Shown here: in pieces, positions 7,207 through 16,186 of the stretch
How positions within the stretch are numbered: the stretch's first letter is position 1
How the letters are laid out: the number at the start of each line of letters is the position of its first letter
NCBI GenBank assembly: GCA_002412925.1
Contig: DHVZ01000003.1
Span: 137,798 to 201,797, forward strand
Reading direction: 5' to 3'
DNA: 64,000 bases
Source: Anaerolineales bacterium UBA5195
Lineage (GTDB): Bacteria; Chloroflexota; Anaerolineae; Anaerolineales; Villigracilaceae
The notes under the pieces: model-generated
Told to the model about the DNA's origin: nothing
Seen by the model: only the letters and a program-made list of their open reading frames with translations
Databases searched by the model: none
Program-made: the position numbers and the translations under genes

Positions 7207-8349
7207 ATGAAATTACGCTTCCAACTTGCCTTCTTTACCGCCATCCGCACCGTTTTGAATACCTCGCATCGCATGGCATACCCATTTCTGGGTGTCTTTG
7301 CGCGTGGGTTGGGCGTGGACATTACAACCATCTCGCTTGTCGTTTCGTCGCGCGCAGTTGTCGGCATGTTTGCGCCCTTCGTTTCGTCGGTCTCCGACCA
7401 GCGTGGGCGCAGGTTTGGGATGCTGGCCGGGATCACCATCTTCACACTGGCTGTCGGGTTGGTGGCTTGGTTCCCCTCGCTGCTGACGCTGGCCATGGCG
7501 CTGATCCTTGCCATGCTCGGCAAATACCTGTTCGACCCGGCCATGCAGGCCTATCTCGGCGACCGCGTCCCTTATGAACGCCGCGGGCTGGCGCTCTCTG
7601 TGACAGAGATGGGTTGGTCGCTGGCCTTCATCGCCGGGATTCCGCTGACGGGGCTTTTGATCGCGCGCTTCGGGTGGGCTGCGCCTTTCCCGCTGTTGAC
7701 GGCGCTCGGCTTCGGGATGTTTGCCATCATCTGGTGGATGATTCCGCGCGAGGACCCGCATCACACAGCGGCGGCGAACCCTTGGAGTAATTTTCGTATT
7801 GTGCTGACAAATCGCACTGCGCTGGCGGGGATTTCGATTGCGCTCTGGGCCAGCGCCGCCAACGAAATGGTCAACTTGATCTTTGGCGTCTGGTTGGAAG
7901 ACCGCTTCGCGCTCAAAATTGCGGCGTTGGGCGCAGCCTCGGCCATCATTGGCATTTCAGAACTGAGCGGCGAGGGACTGGTGGCGCTTTTTACCGACCG
8001 GCTCGGGAAACCACGCGCCCTGGCCCTGGGGTTGATCGCCAGCGCGGTTTCATCGCTGGCCCTGCCTTTCCTGGGACGCAGCGAGGTCGGCGCGCTGGTG
8101 GGTCTGTTTTTCTTTTACATCACCTTCGAATTTGTGATGGTCAGTCATGTGCCGATGATGACGGAAATCTTGCCAGGCGCGCGAGCCACACTCATGTCGT
8201 TCAACATCACCGGCCATTCGATTGGCCGCGGCATCGGCGCGCTGCTGGCAATTTTTGTGTATCAGTCCTTCGGCTTCCCGGTTGTCGCCGGGCTGGCAAT
8301 GGTCTTTAACTTATTTGGACTGCTGGCGCTGTGGAGAATGTCGAAATAA
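7207..8349 (+). CDS. Major facilitator superfamily transporter
   Basis: 380 residues, about 11-12 hydrophobic helices. The loop between helices 2 and 3 carries the MFS signature in the form SSVSDQRGRRFGMLAG (~58-73), with the conserved Asp, Arg and Gly positions. The second half repeats a weaker version (TDRLGKPRALALGL). It is slightly shorter than the usual 400 residues, and no substrate-specific motif is visible. The gene stands 99 bases before hutI and reads the same way. Export of a small hydrophobic molecule or sugar uptake are both possible; the sequence does not decide. Confidence 0.8.
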   Translation: MKLRFQLAFFTAIRTVLNTSHRMAYPFLGVFARGLGVDITTISLVVSSRAVVGMFAPFVSSVSDQRGRRFGMLAGITIFTLAVGLVAWFPSLLTLAMALILAMLGKYLFDPAMQAYLGDRVPYERRGLALSVTEMGWSLAFIAGIPLTGLLIARFGWAAPFPLLTALGFGMFAIIWWMIPREDPHHTAAANPWSNFRIVLTNRTALAGISIALWASAANEMVNLIFGVWLEDRFALKIAALGAASAIIGISELSGEGLVALFTDRLGKPRALALGLIASAVSSLALPFLGRSEVGALVGLFFFYITFEFVMVSHVPMMTEILPGARATLMSFNITGHSIGRGIGALLAIFVYQSFGFPVVAGLAMVFNLFGLLALWRMSK

Positions 8350-8436
8350 TCGGTTCTTTTGGAATTCCTTGGAAATACCCGCATACTCTTCGCGGAAAAA
8401 TCCTGGAGAGCCTCTGTTGGTGGTGCGCAGGTCTTG

Positions 8437-8442
8437 TATAAT
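8437..8442 (+). promoter_or_regulatory. Candidate -10 element for leaderless hutI transcript
   Basis: TATAAT ends six bases before the ATG at 8449. Transcription would start at or next to the start codon. Confidence 0.5.
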
Positions 8443-8448
8443 GGGGAT

Positions 8449-9723
8449 ATGCTGATTCACTCCGCTACCCAACTCCTGACTCTTTCCGGCGGTCCGCAGC
8501 GCGGGCGCGTCCTCGGCCAGCTTGGCATGATCGAAGACGGTGCTGTGCTCATCCGCGACGAGAAAATCGCTGCGGTGGGTAAAACCGCCGACTTGCGGGC
8601 CGCCTACCCCAACGACCCGATGTTGGACGCCTACGGCTGCGTGGTCATGCCCGGTTTCGTCGACCCGCACACGCACGTCATCTGGGGCGGCGACCGCGCC
8701 AAAGAGTTCGAGATGCGCCTGGAGGGCGCAAAATATCTCGATATTCTCGCGGCGGGCGGCGGGATCATTTCCACCGTCCGCGCCACGCGCACGGCCAGCA
8801 TCGAATCGCTGATCGCGCAGACCCGGTCGCGCCTGTTCCGCATGTTCGCGCATGGCACGACCACTGTCGAGGCCAAGACCGGCTATGGTTTGCAGACTGC
8901 CACTGAACTGCGCCTGCTCAAAGCCCTCCTGGCCTTGGAAGAAGAGAGCCGCATCGACCTGGCGATCACCTTCCTGGGCGCGCATGCGATTGCCCCGGAG
9001 TTCAAAGATAATCCCCAGGGCTACACCGACCTGGTCTGTGACACCATGCTGCCCCTCCTTTACCAGTGGTGGGAAATCCATGCGCCAGAACGTGACCTGC
9101 CCTTTGTCGATGTTTTCTGCGAAAACAAGGCCTTTGACCTGGCCCAGTCCCGGCAAATTCTAACCCGCGCGAAGTTGCTTGGCTTCCCCCTCAAAATCCA
9201 TGCGGATGAGTTCGACAACCTGGGCGGCGCCAGCCTGGCAGTGGAATTGGGAGCAGCCTCCGCCGATCATCTCGTCAAAACTTCGGATGCCGATATCGCT
9301 GCGCTGGGTCGCTCGGATACAGTTGCTGTTTCGCTGCCATGTACGCCCTTTGGGTTGGCCGAATGCGACTACACCCCGGCGCAGAAAATCCTGGACGCGG
9401 GCGGCATCCTGGCCCTGGCGACCGATTGCAATCCCGGTACAGCCTGGAACGAATCGATGCAGTTTGTGATTGCGCTGGCCTGCCGCGCGATGAAGTTAAC
9501 CCCGGCCCAGGCGATTGCCGCCTCGACCATTAACTCAGCCCACGCCATTCGCCGCGCAGACAAGGTTGGCTCCCTCGATCCGGGCAAACAGGCCGATCTG
9601 CTGGTGCTTTCCGTGCCCGATTATCGTCATCTTGGCTATCGCTTTGGCACCAACCTGGTCAAACAGGTTATCAAAAAAGGCCGCGTTTACTCGGTGGATA
9701 TGGGGTACTACCGCGTTGCATAA
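8449..9723 (+). CDS. hutI: Imidazolonepropionase
   Basis: 424 residues from the ATG at 8449, matching the usual ~410. An open frame continues 30 codons upstream, but that part is not family-like and contains the TATAAT box. The enzyme hydrolyses 4-imidazolone-5-propionate to formiminoglutamate, step three of histidine degradation, in the cytoplasm. Metal-binding and substrate motifs of the amidohydrolase superfamily are present in order: DPHTHVIWGGDRAKEF, KTGYGL, FLGAHAIAPEF, KIHADEF, ATDCNPGT. No other hut gene is in the window, so the rest of the pathway must lie elsewhere. Confidence 0.93.
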   Translation: MLIHSATQLLTLSGGPQRGRVLGQLGMIEDGAVLIRDEKIAAVGKTADLRAAYPNDPMLDAYGCVVMPGFVDPHTHVIWGGDRAKEFEMRLEGAKYLDILAAGGGIISTVRATRTASIESLIAQTRSRLFRMFAHGTTTVEAKTGYGLQTATELRLLKALLALEEESRIDLAITFLGAHAIAPEFKDNPQGYTDLVCDTMLPLLYQWWEIHAPERDLPFVDVFCENKAFDLAQSRQILTRAKLLGFPLKIHADEFDNLGGASLAVELGAASADHLVKTSDADIAALGRSDTVAVSLPCTPFGLAECDYTPAQKILDAGGILALATDCNPGTAWNESMQFVIALACRAMKLTPAQAIAASTINSAHAIRRADKVGSLDPGKQADLLVLSVPDYRHLGYRFGTNLVKQVIKKGRVYSVDMGYYRVA

Positions 9724-9788
9724 GTGAAATTACCGGTGTCAGGGCAAAATAGTCAACCAGATGTAAGGTGACAGCCCGCCAAAGAGAG

Positions 9789-9794
9789 TAAAAT
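9789..9794 (+). promoter_or_regulatory. Candidate -10 element for the response regulator gene at 9801
   Basis: TAAAAT followed by six bases (AATTCC) and the ATG. No ribosome binding site in between. Confidence 0.45.
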
Positions 9795-9800
9795 AATTCC

Positions 9801-10427
9801 ATGCGACCAGGCCCAATTCTCGTTGTTGAAGATGTCCCGAATGTCCTCGAATTGCTCGAGGTCACTTTGCGTTTCAAAGGTTACGAAGTAGTCAGCGCCC
9901 ATAATGGTCTTGAAGGCTTGGAAATGGTTGAAAAGGCCAGGCCGGCCATGATCATCACCGATATCCTGATGCCCAAAATGGACGGCTATGCCTTTGTACA
10001 GAGATTACGCACCCTGCCTGAAAACCGCCGCATCCCGGTGATTTTCCTTTCGGCCACTTATGTTACCCCCGAAGACAAGCGTTTTGCCATGAGCCTCGGA
10101 GCGACCCGTTTCATCGAGAAACCGATCGATACCGAAGATTTCCTCTTGACGATTGCAGAAATCATGATCCAGGACCCGGCTACTCTGCCGAAACCACTCG
10201 ATGATCAGGAATTCTATCAAGGCTATCGCGAGCGGCTGGAACAAAAACTGCGACATAAAAACTCGCAAATTGCCCGCACCGAGCGTCTCATTCCTACCCT
10301 GTCCGAAGAACAGCGCCCAGCCTTCCAAGCGATGCTCCAGCAAGCTTTGAATGATGTCGAGAACATTCGGGCTGAATTGCAAGAGATTTATCGCACGCTC
10401 GACGAACTCAAGAAGCCCGGAAAATAA
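9801..10427 (+). CDS. Single-domain response regulator with coiled-coil tail
   Basis: 208 residues. Residues 1-122 form a complete CheY-like receiver: acidic pair in VVEDVPN, phosphoacceptor Asp54 in TDILMPKMDG, Thr/Ser in FLSAT and the conserved Lys in EKPID. Residues ~135-205 are charged and helical (RERLEQKLRHKNSQIAR, LQEIYRTLDELKK), probably a coiled coil, and there is no DNA-binding domain. It therefore acts through protein contacts. The next gene starts one base after the stop, so the two are co-transcribed. No kinase is adjacent. Confidence 0.85.
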   Translation: MRPGPILVVEDVPNVLELLEVTLRFKGYEVVSAHNGLEGLEMVEKARPAMIITDILMPKMDGYAFVQRLRTLPENRRIPVIFLSATYVTPEDKRFAMSLGATRFIEKPIDTEDFLLTIAEIMIQDPATLPKPLDDQEFYQGYRERLEQKLRHKNSQIARTERLIPTLSEEQRPAFQAMLQQALNDVENIRAELQEIYRTLDELKKPGK

Positions 10428-10428
10428 T

Positions 10429-11211
10429 ATGCCCTCTCCTACACTGGCCGACCTGGAGCGATTAGCGCGCCAGGCCGGTCGAATTTTGTCTGACGGTTAC
10501 GAAAAAGACCATCAGGTTGACTTTAAGGGGACGATCGACCTGGTTACCGAAGTTGACCATGCCTCCGAAGAATTTCTGATCGACGAAATCAGCCAGCTCT
10601 TTCCCGGGCACAGTTTTCTGGCCGAGGAATCGGGCGCCAGTGCGGGGCAGACCGAACACCTGTGGATCATCGATCCGTTGGACGGAACGGTCAATTATGC
10701 CCATGGTATCCCGCTGTTCTGCGTCTCGATTGCCTATTCTTGTTGCGGGCAGGTGACTCTCGGCACTGTCTACGATCCCTTACGGGACGAGATGTTTTCT
10801 GCCGAGCGCGGAAGAGGTGCCAGGATCAACGGACGCCTGCTGAAAGCCTCCAGTACCGCTGAATTGATTAAAAGCCTGCTTGTGACCGGATTCGCCTACG
10901 ACATCGGGCATGCCCAGCAGGACAACCTGGACAATTTTATTAAATTTTCCAAAATCTCCCAGGGCGTTCGCCGCTTGGGTTCCGCTGCGCTGGATTTGTG
11001 CTACATCGCCGCCGGTCGCTTCGATGGCTACTGGGAACTCGCCATCAAACCCTGGGATATCGCCGCCGGTGGCCTGATTGCTGCGGAAGCCGGGGCGCTG
11101 GTCACCAAGATCAATGGCGAATCAGCTTACATGCAACCGCCACAATCAGTGCTGGCGGCAAACCCAGCGCTGCATGCGAAAATCCTTGAATGTTTGACAG
11201 GCGTGGAATAA
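10429..11211 (+). CDS. suhB: Inositol monophosphatase family protein
   Basis: 260 residues, the usual length. It starts at the ATG at 10429, directly after the regulator stop; an upstream in-frame extension would overlap that gene. Metal-site motifs of the Mg2+-dependent phosphatase family are present: Glu66-Glu67 in LAEESG, Asp82 and Asp85 in IIDPLDGTVN, and PWDIAAGGLIAAEAG near residue 205. The family removes phosphate from inositol 1-phosphate or related sugar phosphates, some members also acting on 3',5'-bisphosphates; the substrate cannot be fixed here. The suhB symbol is therefore by family resemblance. A strong terminator follows. Confidence 0.85.
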   Translation: MPSPTLADLERLARQAGRILSDGYEKDHQVDFKGTIDLVTEVDHASEEFLIDEISQLFPGHSFLAEESGASAGQTEHLWIIDPLDGTVNYAHGIPLFCVSIAYSCCGQVTLGTVYDPLRDEMFSAERGRGARINGRLLKASSTAELIKSLLVTGFAYDIGHAQQDNLDNFIKFSKISQGVRRLGSAALDLCYIAAGRFDGYWELAIKPWDIAAGGLIAAEAGALVTKINGESAYMQPPQSVLAANPALHAKILECLTGVE

Positions 11212-11216
11212 ACTGA

Positions 11217-11244
11217 ACCGGCGGGAAACCTCCCGCCGGTTTTT
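11217..11244. terminator. Terminator between convergent suhB-like and amidohydrolase genes
   Basis: 10-bp perfect stem ACCGGCGGGA/TCCCGCCGGT with a four-base loop and TTTT on the + strand. Confidence 0.85.
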
Positions 11245-11249
11245 GATCC

Positions 11250-12389
11250 TTATGCTATCCCCAAAAACTCTCGCGGATTATCCTGCGCAATCTGTTTGAA
11301 ATCGGCCTCGCCCAGGTAACCGCGCACATTGACGCTAAAGGCTCGCTCCGACTTATCCATTTCCACCATGTAACAATCTGAGCCATACAGGATGTGTGTG
11401 CGGAAGAGCGGATTGCGCACGAGCACACTGATCATTGGCAGGAGCCTTTCTGCTTCGACTGTATAGGCGATATCTGCATACAGATTCGGATACATCTGCA
11501 TCATGTCTAGGATGACCGCCAGCCAGGCTTTGTCGAATGGCCTTTCTTCGTCCGGTTTCCACGAGTCATTCATGTAGCGATCCCACTCTTCGATCCCGCC
11601 AAAGTGGCCGAGACAAATCTTTAGTTCGGGGAATTTTTCCAGCACCGGGACATAGTTTTCAGGATGGCTGTACGCAGCGGTTAAATGTTTGTTGACTTTC
11701 CACCACTTCCAGCGTACCTGCCAGGGAATTGGTCTGATTTTTTTTAGCAGTTCTTTCTTCACCGCTCCGCTGATGCGGCTTTTTTGATAGACACCCCCTG
11801 GCGAGCAGTGGGCAATCAGCGGCAGGCCGTTTTCCTGGGCATAAGCGTAAACCGGATGCAGGGCCGGGTCATCTGGATAATATCCCAGGGGCGGGTACAA
11901 CTTCAAACCGCAGAAGCCAGCTTCCTCCACGTATTTGCGCACCAGGTCGAGCAGGTTCTTGCGGCGCGGGTCGATGGCAATAAATGGAATGATAAACTCC
12001 CCCAGTTCTTGATCGTTTTTAATCGCCAGCATATCTTGCAACTGTTTTTCGTAAGCCAATGTTTTCCCGGCTCCCATATGCTCAAAATCCATGGCCAAAA
12101 CGCAGAATTTTGTACCATACGGGTAGTAGCCCTTCATGTGAACAAAAATATCCTTTGAAGTTGGGAACGCTGCCGCGCGGGCAAAAACCGCCAGACGGTC
12201 GTAAGTGTCATTGTTCTTGAATGGGTGGATATTTGTCAACAACCAGTCAATGAATTTGGCAACGATAGGGTTACGGGCGGCTGGTACAATCCCAAACCCC
12301 AGGAATCCATCCGGGACATGCGCCAGTGTGAAAACGTGCGTATGGATGTTATAGATCTGCTCAAGCGAGTCGTTTTCCGGTTTGGGCAT
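11250..12389 (-). CDS. Amidohydrolase-2 family metal-dependent hydrolase
   Basis: 379 residues, with GGAG before the ATG at 12389. TIM-barrel amidohydrolase of the PF04909 type: the metal site HTHVF lies at the N-terminus, the later His is in LIAHCSPGG, CLGHFGG follows, and ILYGSDCY carries the catalytic Asp near the C-terminus. The family includes decarboxylases and hydratases of aromatic or related acids; I cannot choose one. It lies 16 bases downstream of the GNAT gene, as last gene of the run that begins with crtB. The N-terminal extension before the barrel mentions no signal peptide. Confidence 0.8.
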   Translation of the reverse strand: MPKPENDSLEQIYNIHTHVFTLAHVPDGFLGFGIVPAARNPIVAKFIDWLLTNIHPFKNNDTYDRLAVFARAAAFPTSKDIFVHMKGYYPYGTKFCVLAMDFEHMGAGKTLAYEKQLQDMLAIKNDQELGEFIIPFIAIDPRRKNLLDLVRKYVEEAGFCGLKLYPPLGYYPDDPALHPVYAYAQENGLPLIAHCSPGGVYQKSRISGAVKKELLKKIRPIPWQVRWKWWKVNKHLTAAYSHPENYVPVLEKFPELKICLGHFGGIEEWDRYMNDSWKPDEERPFDKAWLAVILDMMQMYPNLYADIAYTVEAERLLPMISVLVRNPLFRTHILYGSDCYMVEMDKSERAFSVNVRGYLGEADFKQIAQDNPREFLGIA

Positions 12390-12405
12390 GGATGTCTCCT
12401 TCAGG

Positions 12406-12993
12406 TTAGACGGTTTTTGTCAGGGTAGTGAAGGTGGTAATGCCAAATGAGCTGAGCGCTGGCCAGTTTTGAGTCTCTGTGTAGTTGAATCCGAGTCGTC
12501 GACAGAGGCGGTAGAAGGCCGGAGCGGTATTCGGGACCTGGATGCAGACCGCCTCGAACCCTTTTCGGCTGGCAAATTCGACAACGGCATTCAGCAGCCC
12601 GGTGCCCACGCCTTGTCCGCGCATGTCTGGGGCGACCGTGAGACTGTCGAGAGCTAATTGGCCAGCCGGGAGGGGCCGTTCGAACAGGGTAGCCTGGCGA
12701 AAACGGATCCGCCCGAGTAGCCAGCCAAAATGGCGGATAAAAAGCGGCAGTTGCAACTGGAGGAATTGCTGGCCGTCAAACCGTAACCCGGCCAGGCCAA
12801 CCATAATGCCGTCATAGCGGGCGGTCAGCGCAGACTGCGGGTTGATCGCCTGACGCAGGAAAGCGATGGCGCGGGATTCGGCGCCCAAGATCGGGTTGAT
12901 CTGCTGGCGAAAGGTCTCAAAATAGAGCTGCGCCGCGCGTTGCAGTTGGGCGGGGTGCAGTCCCTGGTGGATTTGGAGCGGGAGTAGCTTCAT
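12406..12993 (-). CDS. GNAT-family N-acetyltransferase
   Basis: 195 residues from the ATG at 12993, with AAAAGGAG upstream; a TTG six codons earlier lies inside that ribosome site and is not used. The acetyl-CoA binding signature is clear: DSLTVAPDMRGQGVGTGLL (~120-138), then AVCIQVPNTAPAFYRLCRRLG, the usual strand and C-terminal helix. The first 110 residues are less conserved and should set acceptor specificity. It starts 14 bases after the stop of the fragment upstream, so it is probably translationally coupled to it. The acceptor substrate is unknown. Confidence 0.85.
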   Translation of the reverse strand: MKLLPLQIHQGLHPAQLQRAAQLYFETFRQQINPILGAESRAIAFLRQAINPQSALTARYDGIMVGLAGLRFDGQQFLQLQLPLFIRHFGWLLGRIRFRQATLFERPLPAGQLALDSLTVAPDMRGQGVGTGLLNAVVEFASRKGFEAVCIQVPNTAPAFYRLCRRLGFNYTETQNWPALSSFGITTFTTLTKTV

Positions 12994-13007
12994 GGTGTAT
13001 CTCCTTT

Positions 13008-13415
13008 TCAAACTTCACGAACTTTGACCGAAACGTCCAGGCTTTCCAAGGTCTGAAAAGCGGGCAAAAGAGCGGGGGCTGTCTCAGGATAAAGAATGCT
13101 GGGAGCTGGCGCAGGCTGACCGTCCAACCCCAGCAGGCGTTCCAGTTGAATGAGAGCGCCGACCGCTGTGAGATGGGTCTGTCCCTGCGGATCGGCAATC
13201 TCGGCGCGCAGGCGTTTGGGGAGGCCGTTTTCAGCCAGGCCCGCCACTTCGATGACGATTTCGTGGCTGGCGCCCTGACCTGGATTATAGAGCAGGGCGC
13301 GGCGAAATGGGGTAAATCTCTCGCCGCTGAGGAGTTTCCAGAGGCCCGAACGGGTCAGGAAAACCAGCAGGTTGGTGGAAAAAGCGTTATCGAAAGCGAT
13401 CCGGGCGGTGTGGTG
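13008..13415 (-). pseudogene. 5'-truncated gene remnant, possibly saccharopine dehydrogenase-like
   Basis: An open frame of 135 codons that begins directly after a stop codon (13416-13418) without a start codon or ribosome site, and abuts the 3' end of crtI. The protein sequence looks genuine: it opens in the middle of a domain (DNAFSTNLLVFLTRSGLWKL), then GASHEIVIEVAG and QTHLTAVGALIQLERLLG. The last part resembles the C-terminal domain of saccharopine dehydrogenase-like oxidoreductases, but this is a weak call. Most likely the 3' end of a larger gene whose 5' part was lost when crtI moved or a deletion joined them. An internal GTG at 13247 could still start a short product. Confidence 0.5.
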
Positions 13416-13422
13416 TCACAAA

Positions 13423-14904
13423 TTATTTTTGCTCGTCCATGATCCGTTCGGCGGCCAGGCGAGCCGAGACCAGCGCAGTCGGCACGCCGGTGCCGGGATG
13501 GGTGCTGGCGCCGACGAAATACAGGTTGCCATAGCGCGGGTGGCGGTTGCGCGGACGGAAATAGCCCAACTGCAGCAGGTTGTGCGAAAGTCCGTGCGTG
13601 GCGCCTTTCAGCAGGTTGTAGCGCTTGCGCCAGGATAAGGGGTTGTAGCTGACTTCGAATTTTAGGTGCGTTTCCAGGTCAGTAATACCCAGCAGCGCCA
13701 GGCGCTTGAAAACGGACTCGCGGGCCTGGTCACGCAGGCTTTCCCAATCCTGCTCGCCATTCTCGCTCAAGTGACCGACCGGGACAATCGCAATCAGGGT
13801 GTCCTGGCCCTGCGGGGCTTTTGATGGGTCGAGGCGCGTGGGCGCGTGGATATACAGGCTGGGATTTTTGGGTAAATCCAGGTCCTGAACGATGCTGGTA
13901 AAGTTTTCACGGTAATCGTCCGCCAGGAAGAGGGTATGCGGCCCCAACTGCTCGTAAGGTTTGTCCACGCCCCAGAAAAAGCTGACAGTGGAGCAGGAAA
14001 AGCGCTTGTTGGCCAGTTCCTTCGCCAGGTCGCCATCGGATAATAAATTGTTATAAACGTAGGGCAGGTCGGCGTTGGCCAGGATCACGTCCGCATCCAG
14101 GCGGCGGCCATCGGCCAGGAGCACACCGTTGGCGACGTTCCCGTTGACTTCAATCCGCTCGACCTCGGCCTCGAACTCGAACGCCACCCCGGCCTGTTTG
14201 GCCAGCGCCACCAGGGCCTCGACCACCTGGTACATACCGCCTTTGGGATACCAGGCCCCGTGCGCCAGTTCCGTGTAGGACATCATCGAGAATGTCGAGG
14301 GCGCTTCGAAGGGGCTGAGGCCCATGTAGACATCCTGAAAGGTGAAAGCGGCCTTCAGGCGCGCGGTTTTGAAATACGAGGCCATGTTGGCATAATGTGG
14401 GATGAACGGCTTGAGGCTGAAGGCCAGGGGCACGTTTTGGAGCGTAAAAAATTCCCTGGCGGTGCGGAAATCCCGGTTCACGAGCCGCCGGGTGGCGATC
14501 TCGTAGTGACGGTTGCCCTCGTCAAGGTAACGCAAAAATCCATTAAAACTGCCCGGCTCGATGGCTTCCAACTGGTCGCGCATGGCTTTGAGATCGGAAG
14601 TCAGCGAGAGATCGCTGCCATCGTCGAAAACCAGGCGGTAGGTCGGGTCGACGCGCTGGAGTTCGAGCATTTCACTGACCGAACTACCCAGCGCGGCAAA
14701 TTCCGCTTCGAACAGGAGCGGCATGATGAAGAGCGTTGGGCCGATATCGAATTCGTGACCATCGCGGGTAAAGGTATCACAGCGCCCGCCGGGACGGGAA
14801 TTTTTCTCGAGGACGGTGACGCGCAGACCACGCCGGGCGAGGTGCGCCGCGGCGGCAATCCCGCCAATCCCGGCGCCAATGACAATGGCAGAAGAGGCTT
14901 TCAT
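13423..14904 (-). CDS. crtI: Phytoene desaturase/dehydrogenase family enzyme (CrtI type)
   Basis: 493 residues from the ATG at 14904 (GAAAGG upstream), typical for CrtI. It desaturates phytoene stepwise in the membrane-associated carotenoid pathway; related enzymes isomerise or oxidise other carotenoids, so the exact reaction is open. The N-terminal dinucleotide fold is IVIGAGIGGIAAAAHLARRG, the FAD-binding motif continues with VLEKNSRPGGRC, and the C-terminal signature is NLYFVGASTHPGTGVP. It lies about 110 bases after crtB in the same direction, with a GC-rich hairpin between them, so the pair is a minimal carotenoid module. Confidence 0.9.
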   Translation of the reverse strand: MKASSAIVIGAGIGGIAAAAHLARRGLRVTVLEKNSRPGGRCDTFTRDGHEFDIGPTLFIMPLLFEAEFAALGSSVSEMLELQRVDPTYRLVFDDGSDLSLTSDLKAMRDQLEAIEPGSFNGFLRYLDEGNRHYEIATRRLVNRDFRTAREFFTLQNVPLAFSLKPFIPHYANMASYFKTARLKAAFTFQDVYMGLSPFEAPSTFSMMSYTELAHGAWYPKGGMYQVVEALVALAKQAGVAFEFEAEVERIEVNGNVANGVLLADGRRLDADVILANADLPYVYNNLLSDGDLAKELANKRFSCSTVSFFWGVDKPYEQLGPHTLFLADDYRENFTSIVQDLDLPKNPSLYIHAPTRLDPSKAPQGQDTLIAIVPVGHLSENGEQDWESLRDQARESVFKRLALLGITDLETHLKFEVSYNPLSWRKRYNLLKGATHGLSHNLLQLGYFRPRNRHPRYGNLYFVGASTHPGTGVPTALVSARLAAERIMDEQK

Positions 14905-14924
14905 AGCATACCTTTCATAACTTC

Positions 14925-14963
14925 CTAACGCGCGTTGGCCTGTCCAGGGAGAACGCGCGCTAG
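14925..14963. repeat. GC-rich hairpin between crtB and crtI
   Basis: CTAACGCGCGTT (14925-14936) pairs with AACGCGCGCTAG (14952-14963) with one mismatch. No T-run; perhaps an mRNA stability element. Confidence 0.5.
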
Positions 14964-15015
14964 ACATCAAATTTGGTGTAGTGGATGTTCTCTAACGTTC
15001 ACGCCCAATGAGAAA

Positions 15016-15939
15016 TTACGCTTCCGAGCGGGTGCGGACGACAATTTCAGAATGCGGGCTGTTGAAAACCAGGCCAAGCACCGTCCAGCCCATGTGCAGC
15101 GCAGTCGCCGGGTGGCGGAACTCGGAATAATTTTCCTGAAGCCGGTAGCCGCTTTTCTCGATGGCGTCCAGCACCTGGGTAAAACGCGCCGTGTAAGCGT
15201 ACCCGGCCAAACGACAGCGCGGATTTTGAACCTGCGCCAGGTAATTGGCCCCAATTTTGAAATAATTGCGGGCCAGCTCGACCCGGCTCTTGACCCATAT
15301 TCGATAAATGTCGCTGTTGACCTCGTCGGCGGCGATCTGGTGAGCTTCGAGGTACTCGCGGGGGATGTTGATATACCCTTCCCGGATATCCTCCTGCGCA
15401 TCGCGCAGCATGTGGACGATATGCGCGGCGCTGACAGCCAGGTAGCGGGCCTCGTTGTGGGGCGAGGCGCAGCAGTGGCCGATGAAATAGTGCATTGCTT
15501 CGGTCACGGCGGTCGCCAGCCAGCGGGTGTACTCGTTTAATTCCTTCTGGGAGATCAACCGTCCCCGACGGTAGGCATCGAAAACCATGACGGACATCAT
15601 GTTACGGATATAGGTTTGCAGCCCGCTGTTCATTTCCCGGTCGCTGCGCACCAGGTCAGCCAGCAGCTGCTCTTCGATTGTCAGGTCAAGCGGGGTCTGC
15701 CCGCGATAGAGACACTCCATCAGCGCCCGCTGGCGTTCGACGAAAGCGCTCCGTTCGGCCAGTTCCGCTCCCGGCTGGTCGATCTGGTCATCGACCCAAC
15801 GAAAGTAGGCGTAGGTCCGGTAGGCGTCAGGGACCCGGTCGCGGTCGACCAGGTAGCGGATGGTGTAGTAAGTCTGTTTGCTGGCCGCCCAGGTAATGGA
15901 CTCGGCTAGGTCAACGCTGGGTGCAGAGCCTTTTATCAT
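15016..15939 (-). CDS. crtB: Phytoene/squalene synthase family protein
   Basis: 307 residues, the usual length. Head-to-head prenyl synthase that joins two geranylgeranyl (or farnesyl) diphosphates. The first aspartate motif is YFRWVDDQIDQP (~45-56), and the second region AQEDIREGYINIPREYL (~180-196) fits the conserved D-x-x-ED pattern in modified form. With crtI next, phytoene is the likely product. The ATG at 15939 lies about 10 bases after a GAAAGA stretch. No further carotenoid genes (crtE, crtY) are in the window. Confidence 0.88.
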   Translation of the reverse strand: MIKGSAPSVDLAESITWAASKQTYYTIRYLVDRDRVPDAYRTYAYFRWVDDQIDQPGAELAERSAFVERQRALMECLYRGQTPLDLTIEEQLLADLVRSDREMNSGLQTYIRNMMSVMVFDAYRRGRLISQKELNEYTRWLATAVTEAMHYFIGHCCASPHNEARYLAVSAAHIVHMLRDAQEDIREGYINIPREYLEAHQIAADEVNSDIYRIWVKSRVELARNYFKIGANYLAQVQNPRCRLAGYAYTARFTQVLDAIEKSGYRLQENYSEFRHPATALHMGWTVLGLVFNSPHSEIVVRTRSEA

Positions 15940-16186
15940 GTTCGTCTTTCTCAGGATTGACGGGTTGCCTGTCCCGATCGAATTCCGGGTATTTCTGTGA
16001 CGATGCTAGCTTATATACGCAGCCTGTGCGGGAAAGATGTGCAGACCGTCAAACCTTCTTCGAGACTGAGCCAAGTCTCCCCCTTCTGATGCCTGTGCTC
16101 TTCATGTGCTTGAGTCTAGCGTTCAGGCATGGGTAACATCTTTTGGCCCAAAAAGTGATCAAAACACCTTGGATATTTTTTGCTCC

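Noticed and set aside
13405..13430. GTCACAAATTA near the crtI stop as a further copy of the 66-bp palindrome
   Set aside because: Only about ten bases match and no second arm is present.
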